Source of the DNA: CAYQDR01 sp964416315
Lineage (GTDB): Bacteria; Methylomirabilota; Methylomirabilia; Rokubacteriales; DASRDR01
Reading direction: 5' to 3'
DNA: 19,224 bases
NCBI GenBank assembly: GCA_964416315.1
Contig: CAYQDR010000090.1
Location: 1-19,224, forward strand
Below the pieces are notes generated by a model, which did not search any database, had not been told where the DNA came from, and was given only the letters and a program-made list of their open reading frames with translations. The position numbers were made by a program, and so were the translations under genes. Shown here in pieces: positions 13,541 through 19,224 of the stretch; positions within the stretch are counted from its first letter, which is position 1; each line of letters starts with the position of its first letter.

Positions 13541-14788
13541 TCAGGCGCGGGCGTGGGACTCCACGGGCTGCGGCGTGGCCGGGCGCAACCCCTGAGGCCA
13601 CCAGTGGTTCACCCATCCCTCGTCGTCCCAGAGGCCCCGCAGGTGCGGCAGGACCTCCTGGCCGAGAAGCCTGATGTTCTTCAAGGTGAGCTCGTGGGGC
13701 ATGGAGCCGATCTGCACGAGCACCATCAGGTTCCCCACGCGGAGGCCCTTGACGACCTCCTCCCGGAGTCGGTCGCGGACGGTGGCCGGGCTCCCGGCGA
13801 TGACGTACCCCTTCTCGACGAAGTCCTTGTACCGGAGGTCTTTGGGATTCTCCGCCCGGCGCACCGGGTTGCGCGTGGTGGCCACCAGGCTCTTGTAGTC
13901 CTGGTTTCCCGGCGGGGAGAACCACTGGCCCGGCACGTGGAGGCACTTGTGGTAGAAGTACTCGACGTGCCGCGCGTACTCCTCCTCGGCGCGGGCGTCC
14001 GTCTCGGAGACGGCGACGAGCTGGAGGAACCCGGCGCGGTAGGGGTTCGCGTCCCGCCCCTTCTTGGCCAGCACCTCCCAGTACCCATCCATCATGGCCT
14101 TGGCCGACCTGGCGCCCGCGTAGCTCAAGAAGCAGTAGCAGACCTCGTGCTCGGCCGCGAACTCGAAGGTGCTGATGCTCCCCGATCCGGGGACCCACAC
14201 CGGCGGATGGGGTTCCTGGATCGGGCGGGGCCAGAGGTTCACGTTGGCGAGCTGGTAGTACCGGCCGTTCCAGGCGAAGATCTCCCGGGCCTGCCAGGCT
14301 TTGAGGGTCAGGGCGAAGGCCTCCCGGTAACGCTCCCGGTGCTCCATGGGGGTGATGCCGTAGCAGAGGTTCACGTCCATGGGGCTGCCCAGGGGCAAGC
14401 CGGCCACCAGCCGCCCGCCGCTGATGCAGTCCAGCATGGCGTACTCTTCGGCGACGCGGATGGGCGGGTTCGACGTCGGGAGGGTGGAGCCCATCTGGAC
14501 GATGGCGACGTGCGTGCCGTGGGTGAGCTTGGCCAGGACGCTCCCCATGAGGTTGGGGCTCGGCATGAAGCCGTAGGCGTTCTGGTGGTGCTCGTTCGTG
14601 CAGAGGCCGTCGAACCCGGACCGGGCGGCGGAGAGCAGCTCGTCCAGGGTCCAGTTGTAGTACTGCCCCACCCGGCGGGCGTCGGCCAGCTCCCACCACG
14701 GGGGGGTCACCCAGACGGACTCGTAGCGTTGCTCGAAATCCGCGGGCAGCTCGCGGTGAGGCATCAGGTGAAAGGCGCTGATCTTCAT
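13541..14788 (-). CDS. LLM-class flavin-dependent oxidoreductase (luciferase-like monooxygenase)
   Basis: 415 residues from ATG 14788, preceded by GAAGGGAA. Luciferase-like TIM-barrel features: 'MKISAFHLMPHRELPADFEQ' at the N-terminus, 'AARSGFDGLCTNEHHQNAYG' and 'MPSPNLMGSVLAKLTHGTHV' (the 'EHH' and 'P.P' blocks seen in alkanal-monooxygenase-like members), 'AEEYAMLDCISGGRLVAGLP' (hallmark S-G-G-R-L), and 'LKAWQAREIFAWNGRYYQL'. The C-terminal 'ATVRDRLREEVVKGLRVGNL' block is also typical. At 415 residues it is longer than the 3190-4209 homologue and clearly from a different subfamily. It is the first gene of a three-gene operon, 14 bases ahead of the alpha/beta hydrolase. The promoter at 14866-14895 lies about 70 bases upstream. 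The substrate is unknown; Baeyer-Villiger-type or ring/alkyl oxygenation followed by hydrolysis would fit the neighbour. Confidence 0.92.
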   Translation of the reverse strand: MKISAFHLMPHRELPADFEQRYESVWVTPPWWELADARRVGQYYNWTLDELLSAARSGFDGLCTNEHHQNAYGFMPSPNLMGSVLAKLTHGTHVAIVQMGSTLPTSNPPIRVAEEYAMLDCISGGRLVAGLPLGSPMDVNLCYGITPMEHRERYREAFALTLKAWQAREIFAWNGRYYQLANVNLWPRPIQEPHPPVWVPGSGSISTFEFAAEHEVCYCFLSYAGARSAKAMMDGYWEVLAKKGRDANPYRAGFLQLVAVSETDARAEEEYARHVEYFYHKCLHVPGQWFSPPGNQDYKSLVATTRNPVRRAENPKDLRYKDFVEKGYVIAGSPATVRDRLREEVVKGLRVGNLMVLVQIGSMPHELTLKNIRLLGQEVLPHLRGLWDDEGWVNHWWPQGLRPATPQPVESHARA

Positions 14789-14865
14789 CGGGTTCCCTTC
14801 TCCCCCAACGCCGGCTGTCTGGATGGAGGCGTCTGTCGGATGGCCCGGGTGACGACGGCGCGTCC

Positions 14866-14895
14866 AACGTACTGGCAGTCTCTCGACCGTGTCAA
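14866..14895 (-). promoter_or_regulatory. Sigma-70-type promoter of the monooxygenase operon
   Basis: On the minus strand a perfect -35 box TTGACA (14895-14890) is followed after 18 bases by TACGTT (14871-14866), a 4-of-6 -10 box. Transcription would start near 14858, giving a leader of about 70 bases before the ATG at 14788. This is the best promoter match in the window and is unusual in such GC-rich sequence. Confidence 0.65.
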
Positions 14896-14939
14896 TCCCG
14901 ACCTGGCGAATGCGCGGCCGCCGTGGCTTCCTCGCCCAG

Positions 14940-15215
14940 ACGGCCGGTGATGCCGAAACCTCGGGGCTGCCCGCCTTCGTCAAGCGGGAGTTCGAGGCCT
15001 ACCTCCGGCGCGGGATCCTGGGCCATCTCGTCCGTGTGCGCTGCGACACCTGTGCCGAGGAGCTGGTCGTCGCCTTCAGCTGCAGTGAGCTCGCCGCCCA
15101 CCTCGTCGATCGCGTCCTCCCCCATGTCCCCGTCCGCCAGTGGGTGTTCACCGTGCCGGTGCCGGTCCGCGACCAGCTCGCCTTCGGAACGCCTACGGTC
15201 TACGGTCGGAACCCA
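14940..15215 (+). pseudogene. IS91-family-type transposase relic with zinc finger deleted
   Basis: The frame from about 14940 reads 'SGLPAFVKREFEAYLRRGIL', then 'HLVRVRCDTCAEELVVAFSC', then 'ELAAHLVDRVLPHVPVRQWV' and 'FTVPVPVRDQLAFG'. This is the N-terminal zinc-binding region of IS91/IS801-type transposases, which cut one strand by a rolling-circle mechanism. In intact members a 'GFCPSCGGRRM' segment stands between 'FSC' and the 'AAHLVDHVLPRVPVRQW' block; here those residues are missing and the two sides are fused in frame. The catalytic HUH domain and everything after 'DQLAFG' are also absent. A GTG at 14889 opens the frame but the upstream codons are not transposase. The relic lies between the operon promoter and the broken P-type ATPase. 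Confidence 0.7.
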
Positions 15216-15238
15216 GTGGCGGCCGTTCTGCTGGGACC

Positions 15239-17361
15239 TCACGCACGGCGGCGCAGCCGCTTGTGCGCCTCCACCGCGGCGACGATGGTCACGGCGACGA
15301 GCACGATCCGGGCCCACGCCCGGGGCTCGATTGGCACCACGCGCAGGACGAACTGGGTCGCCGGAACGTAGAGCGCGGCGGCGTGCACCGCGAGGGCGGC
15401 CGCTGCAGCGAGCAGCAGGAAGGGGTTGGACAGCGGGCTCACCGCAAAGGCCGAGCGGCGCTCGGAGCGGCAGTTGCCCAGGTGAAATGCCTGGAACAGC
15501 ACCATTGTCGTGAGCGCCACGCTCTGGGCACGGGCGAGATCGCCGGTGGCGCCGAGCTCCCAGCGGAAGAGCGCCAGCGTTCCCACCGCCATGACGAGCC
15601 CCGCGGCCACGGTGCGCTCCCAGAGGAGCCGCGAGATGATGCCCTCAGAGGGGGACCGCGGCGGCCGCTTCATGACCCCGGCCTCCCCGGGCTCGAAGGC
15701 GATCGCGACATCCTGCAGCCCCTCGGTCACCAGGTTCAGCCACAGGATCTGCGCGGGGAGCAGGGGCAGCGGCCATTCGAGCAGGAGCGCGCCGAGGATC
15801 ATCAGGATCTCCGCGGCGCCCGTCGAGATCAAGAAGAGCGTCGCCTTCCTGAGGTTGTCGAAGGTGACGCGCCCTTCCTCGACTGCCGCGTGGATGCTCA
15901 CGAAGTTGTCGTCGGCCAGCACCATGTCGGCGGCCTCGCGCGCCACGTCGGTTCCGCCGCGCCCCATCGCCACGCCGATCTGCGCCGCCCGGAGCGCGGG
16001 GGCGTCGTTGACCCCGTCGCCGGTGACGGCGACGACCTCGCCGTGGTGCTGCAACGCCCGCACGACGCGCAACTTCTGGTCGGGCGCAACCCGAGCGTAG
16101 ACGGCGACGCGCGGGACCGCCTCGTGCACCCGGGCGGCGTCCATACCTGCCAGGCCCGAGCCGGTCAACACCCGCGCGTCCCGCGGTGCGATGCCGAGAT
16201 CGGCCGCGATCGCGCGCGCGGTGGCCGCATGGTCGCCGGTGATCATCACCACCCGGATGCCGGCCTCCTGGCAGCTCCGAATGGCCTCGCGGACGCCCAC
16301 GCGCGGCGGGTCCATCGAGCCCTGGAGGCCGAGGAACACCAAATCGTGCGGATCCTGGCCGGCCTCGGCCGCCACCGGCGGACCGGGAAGAACCCGGTAC
16401 GCCATGCCGAGCACGCGGAGCCCGCCGTCCGCCAGTTCGCGTGCGGCGTCCAGCACGCGGCCGCGCTCCAGCGCGACCGTCCCCGTCGCGTCGAGCATCG
16501 CAGAGCACATCGCCACGACCCGCTCCGGCGCGCCCTTGACGAAGAGGACGTGCTCGCCACCCCGGTGCCGCACGCTCGCCGCGTACTGGCGCTCCGGCTC
16601 AAACGGGATCTCCGCGAGCATCACGTAGGCCTCGCGTGCCTCGGCGGGCCCGACACCGAGCCGCGCGGCGCCGATGAGGAGCGCGGCGTCCATGGGGTCA
16701 CCGTGGGTCTCCCAGCCCGAGTCGGTCAGCGAGGCGGTGGCCTCGTTTGCGAGCACGCCGGCCAGGAGCGTGAGGTACGCGGGGTGATCACTGCCGTCGA
16801 CTCGCCGGTGAGCAGCGACTCGTCGACCAGCAGCGCCGTCGCGCCGACAAGACGGAGGTCGGCTGGTACCCGGCCCCCCGACTCGAGCAACACGAGGTCG
16901 CCGGGGACGAGGCGCCGGCTCTCGATCTCGCGCTCGCGGCCGTCGCGGATCACGCGGGCCCGGGGCGTCACGAGCTGCATTAGCGCGCGAACCGACCGTT
17001 CAGCCTTCCGTTCCTGGATGAAGCCGATGAGCGCGTTCAACACGAGGACCACCCCGATGACGCCGGTGTCCACCCACTCGCCGAGCGCCAGCGTGACCAC
17101 GGCAGCCACGAGCAGGATCGCGATCAGCGGGCTCTCGAACTGGTGGGCGAGGAGCGCGAGGTCGCTCGGCGGCGGTGCCTCTGCGAGCTGGTTCTCGCCG
17201 TGCCGGGCGAGGCGGGCCTCGACGTCCGGGGAGGCCAGGCCGGCCGGCCCCGTGGCCAGGCGCTCCTCGACCGCCCCGCGCGGCAGCGCGTGCCAGGGCG
17301 GCGGCGACGGCGCGGCCGCCGAAGGACCGACCCCGGCGACGAAGGGTTCTCGGGGCGACAC
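15239..17361 (-). pseudogene. P-type cation-transporting ATPase (Ca2+/Mg2+-type) with frameshifting deletion of the phosphorylation region
   Basis: The N-terminal part (17361 to about 16785, GTG start, no clear RBS) has 'GLASPDVEARLARHGENQLA', membrane helices 1-2 ('LIAILLVAAVVTLALGEW', 'VIGVVLVLNALIGFIQERKA') and the actuator motif 'LTGES'. It then changes frame. The C-terminal part (about 16780 to 15239) resumes at 'AYLTLLAGVLANEATAS' with nucleotide-binding 'VLFVKGAPERVVAM', 'VVMITGDHAATARAIA', hinge 'VAVTGDGVNDAPALRAAQIG' and helices 5-10. Between them helices 3-4 with the PEGLP cation site and the DKTGT phosphorylation loop are absent, roughly 200 residues compared with the usual ~900-residue protein. 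Neither half can pump. Members of this family move Ca2+, Mg2+ or Na+/K+. The gene is divergent from a CaCA-type antiporter, which may have shared its role in cation balance. Confidence 0.85.
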
Positions 17362-17580
17362 GATGGGGGTGCTACGATTCTCCGGACAGCGTGGCTACAC
17401 CATGACGACTGACGGGACGACTGACGGCGCCGACGTCAAGACGGAACGCCAGGCCGCCTTCCTGCCGGCCGCCATGGCCCAGCAGGCGGAGACGATTGGC
17501 GTCCAGGGGGCGTCGAGGGACGGGCCCTCGCCGTCGCCCCCTGGTTCGGCTACCTGCGCCGCGGTCCGGCGGCCTGACGC

Positions 17581-18609
17581 GTGAAGACGGCGCTCCTCGG
17601 CCTCCTCGAGGGTCACGGGCCGCTGCCCCCGCTCCTGGCGATCCTGCTCGTCGGTGCGCTCGTCTTCGTGCTCGCGAGCCGGCTCGCCCGTGACGCGAAC
17701 ACCGTCGCGGCGACCACGGGGTTGGGCGGGCTGTGGATCGGCTCGGTGCTCCTCGCCGCGAGCACCTCGCTGCCGGAGGTTTTCACGAATCTCAACGCCG
17801 CGGCGCTCGACGCCCCCGACGTCGGCGTGGCCGATCTCTTCGGGGCCGCCCTCGCCAACATGCTCATTCTCGCGCTCCTCGACGTCGCGCGCCCTCGGCA
17901 GCGGCTCCTCCACCAGGTCGCCACCGAGCACGCGCTGCTCGGGCTGCTCGGCATCGTCCTCGCCGCGATCGCAGGCAGCGCAATCCTGGTGAGGGGCTGG
18001 GGTCGCCTCGGGCATGTCGGCGTCGAGACTCTCACCGTCGGGGCGATCTACGTCGCGGGCATGCGGCTGGTCTATCGGTCGCTGGCGATCGAGCCCGAGC
18101 CATCGGCTCCCGCGAGCCCCGAAGCGCGCACCGACCTGTGGCGCGCGGTCGCACGATTTGGGCTTGCCGCGACAGGCCTCGCCGCGGTCACGCCGCTGCT
18201 CGTGGTCGCGGCCGAGGCGCTCGCAGTGGAGACCAGGCTCAGCGTCACCTTCGTGGGTACGCTGCTCGTCGGGATGACGACGTCGTTTCCCGAACTGGCC
18301 GCCACCGTGTCGGCCGTGCGCCTCGGGGCCCTCGATCTCGCCGTCGGCAACGTGTTCGGCAGCGTCGCCTTCAACATGGTCGTGCTGCTGCTGCTGGACT
18401 TGACTTACGTGCGGGGGCCGCTCCTCGCGGCCGTAAGTCCCGATCATGCGGTCGCCGCGCTGGCCGCGATTATCTGTGTCGCCTTCGGCGTGATGGCGAT
18501 CCTGTCGCGGGTCCAGCGGCGCCCGGGCCCGGTCGTCGCAGAAAGCGCGCTGATCGTCGTGGCGTACGGCCTCGGCGTCTGGCTCCTCTACCGGCTGGGC
18601 ACCGGCTGA
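17581..18609 (+). CDS. CaCA-superfamily Na+(H+)/Ca2+ antiporter-like membrane protein
   Basis: 342 residues with about ten hydrophobic helices and the two inverted alpha repeats of the sodium/calcium exchanger family (PF01699-type). Repeat one is 'LWIGSVLLAASTSLPEVFTN' (51-70, Glu66) followed by 'VADLFGAALANMLI'. Repeat two is 'VTFVGTLLVGMTTSFPELAA' (222-241, Glu238) followed by 'LAVGNVFGSVAFNMVVLLLL'. The Glu in each S-x-P-E motif is the expected cation ligand. A polar loop rich in Pro, Glu and Ser (170-187) separates the halves. It would exchange a divalent cation for Na+ or H+ across the inner membrane. The start is GTG 17581 without a clear RBS; a 60-codon frame ending in the overlapping TGA (17402-17584) could couple translation but is not a convincing gene. 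It lies next to, and divergent from, the broken cation ATPase. Confidence 0.87.
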   Translation: MKTALLGLLEGHGPLPPLLAILLVGALVFVLASRLARDANTVAATTGLGGLWIGSVLLAASTSLPEVFTNLNAAALDAPDVGVADLFGAALANMLILALLDVARPRQRLLHQVATEHALLGLLGIVLAAIAGSAILVRGWGRLGHVGVETLTVGAIYVAGMRLVYRSLAIEPEPSAPASPEARTDLWRAVARFGLAATGLAAVTPLLVVAAEALAVETRLSVTFVGTLLVGMTTSFPELAATVSAVRLGALDLAVGNVFGSVAFNMVVLLLLDLTYVRGPLLAAVSPDHAVAALAAIICVAFGVMAILSRVQRRPGPVVAESALIVVAYGLGVWLLYRLGTG

Positions 18610-18635
18610 GCTTGTCGACCGTGCCGGTGTCCTCC

Positions 18636-18650
18636 CGCGGGTCGCCCGCG
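18636..18650 (+). terminator. Short GC hairpin after the antiporter gene
   Basis: CGCGGG (18636-18641), loop TCG, CCCGCG (18645-18650), followed by TT. It lies 27 bases past the antiporter stop. The stem is perfect, but the T-tract is only two bases long. Confidence 0.4.
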
Positions 18651-18723
18651 TTGGGCGGTCGGAACCCGGCGTCCGACGGCTGGCCCGTCCGGGCTCTCGG
18701 GCACAACCTTCGAATGTGAGGGC

Positions 18724-18763
18724 TTGACAAGGACGTGCCATTGTACTAGCGGTAATACAGTAC
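18724..18763 (+). promoter_or_regulatory. Orphan promoter/operator-like element resembling toxin-antitoxin control regions
   Basis: A perfect -35-like TTGACA (18724-18729) is followed by a dyad GTACT (18743-18747) / AGTAC (18759-18763) with a -10-like TAATAC (18753-18758) inside it. The ATG at 18767 is 8 bases after the TAATAC box. Spacing between TTGACA and TAATAC is 23 bases, too long for a normal promoter. The layout of dyad, -10 and start codon resembles the first antitoxin promoter in this window, but no antitoxin follows. Confidence 0.35.
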
Positions 18764-19045
18764 GGCATGGTTCCGGCCCGCGGGCGCGGGCGCTGCCCAG
18801 CGGCCGGGCACTGGCGGGCTTCCTCGATCCGAACACGGTCCCACGCGCGATCGAGGATCTCGGGCGGAGCGGGTACCGGGCGCTGGCGTCCCCGTCCGAT
18901 GGCGCCTGACCCCGCGTCCATGGGGCTTGCGCTCACCGCCACAAGGCGGCACGCGTGAGACGGCGACGGGTCCCCGCTCGGTGGACGCCGCCATGAGAGG
19001 CGGAATGGCTCCATATCAGAAATTCCGGCTCAGGAGGGTTTGTCA

Positions 19046-19224
19046 GTGAAACCAGAGACTGCAGCGAAGATTAAGTATGGAGTTTGGGGCCTCATTTGTG
19101 GGGCAATCATCACAATGATCATCGGCTTTGCGTGGGGTGGTTGGACAACCTTCAGCACTACCCAAGCGCTGACCAAAGAGGCGGTCTTGGCGAGTCAGGC
19201 GGCGATCTGCGTCGCCCAATTTAT
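19046..19224 (+). CDS. Small membrane-anchored conserved hypothetical protein (3' end outside window)
   Basis: GTG 19046 with AGGAGGG (19032-19038) 7 bases upstream opens a frame that runs off the window after 59 codons. It begins 'MKPETAAKIKYGVWGLICGA', has one strong membrane segment ('LICGAIITMIIGFAWGGW', about 16-33) and continues 'TKEAVLASQAAICVAQF'. The 'GFAWGGW' exit from the membrane followed by a helix and 'ICVAQF' looks like a small conserved family of unknown function seen in soil bacteria. A helix after a single transmembrane segment suggests a periplasmic or cytoplasmic coiled region. GC content here is about 53% by hand count, far below the rest of the window, and codons ending in A or T are frequent, suggesting recent transfer or a chimeric join just upstream. 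Confidence 0.7.
   Translation, partial: MKPETAAKIKYGVWGLICGAIITMIIGFAWGGWTTFSTTQALTKEAVLASQAAICVAQF

Larger units (their letters stand above)
18610..19045. other. Non-coding stretch between antiporter and last gene
   Basis: 436 bases with no frame that resembles a known protein on either strand. It holds the hairpin at 18636-18650 and the AT-richer promoter/dyad at 18724-18763. A frame after that ATG (18767-18958) is Arg/Pro/Ala-rich and looks like antisense-type noise. Another frame ending at 18909 ('GFLDPNTVPRAIEDLGRSGY') looks more protein-like, but I cannot assign it. Confidence 0.5.

Noticed and set aside
15140..17584. 814-codon plus-strand frame opposite the P-type ATPase
   Set aside because: It is the antisense shadow of the ATPase: His/Arg/Asp-rich with no domain, whereas the minus strand carries TGES, KGAPE and TGDGVNDAP motifs.
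17402..17584. 60-codon frame whose TGA overlaps the antiporter GTG (GTGA)
   Set aside because: Overlap is suggestive, but the translation (Ala/Gly/Pro-rich, no hydrophobic core) has no recognisable family and no RBS; other frames of the same stretch look equally protein-like. Left unannotated.
17395..19014. 539-codon minus-strand frame opposite the antiporter
   Set aside because: Antisense of a membrane protein gene; charged low-complexity sequence with no motifs.
1..19224. tRNA, rRNA or riboswitch genes
   Set aside because: No cloverleaf-like sequence with T-loop GTTCGA-type motif next to an acceptor stem, no rRNA signature and no riboswitch core was noticed; a covariance-model scan would be needed to exclude them fully.

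Overview
The window is a very GC-rich (visibly about 70%) bacterial chromosome segment from a draft assembly; it contains a 100-N scaffold gap. The gene content is two luciferase-like flavin monooxygenases, a Tat-exported dienelactone hydrolase, Tat-signal substrate-binding proteins without their transporters, small type II toxin-antitoxin pairs and several gene relics. This resembles soil or subsurface lineages such as Candidatus Rokubacteria (Methylomirabilota). That placement is inference from gene flavour; no rRNA or marker gene is present.

Layout. 1-122: C-terminal end of a probable polysaccharide deacetylase. 170-2317 (-): large secreted FecR-like/DUF6600-type protein with a Trp-rich middle and a Pro-rich tail. 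2527-4209 (+): RidA-fold protein, truncated zinc alcohol dehydrogenase stub and a luciferase-like monooxygenase, closed by a hairpin at 4212-4230. 4239-5111 (-): two-module VOC protein. 5362-6219 (+): Tat-exported dienelactone hydrolase. 6306-6959 (-): VapBC-type pair with a leaderless-looking promoter/operator, next to a decayed PIN gene (7040-7175). 7253-8657 (+): internally deleted ABC substrate-binding protein relic, an intact NMT1/SsuA-like substrate-binding protein and a 19-codon stub. 8690-9580 (-): 3-hydroxyisobutyrate-dehydrogenase-like reductase. 9696-10891 (+): malate/L-lactate dehydrogenase (Ldh_2) gene split by the artificial gap. 11318-11967 (+): second VapBC-type pair. 12100-14788 (-): tightly coupled operon of luciferase-like monooxygenase, alpha/beta hydrolase and secreted chalcone-isomerase-like protein, behind a good sigma-70-like promoter. 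14940-15215 (+): IS91-type transposase relic. 15239-17361 (-): P-type cation ATPase that has lost its phosphorylation site. 17581-18609 (+): CaCA-family cation antiporter. 19046-end (+): start of a small membrane protein with clearly lower GC.

How the genes work together. The 14788-to-12100 operon is the most coherent unit. An oxygenase feeding a hydrolase is a sensible catabolic pair, but the third member is an exported chalcone-isomerase-fold protein, and I know of no described system with this trio. The other metabolic genes look like independent small-molecule modules.

The second theme is decay. At least six genes are truncated or internally deleted: the ADH stub, PIN relic, substrate-binding relic, M24-like stub, IS91 transposase and P-type ATPase. 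Several keep an intact ribosome binding site, and three (substrate-binding relic, transposase, ATPase) have sharp internal deletions. This is either real genome erosion or collapsed assembly; the proven false gap at 10027-10126 means assembly error must be tested first.
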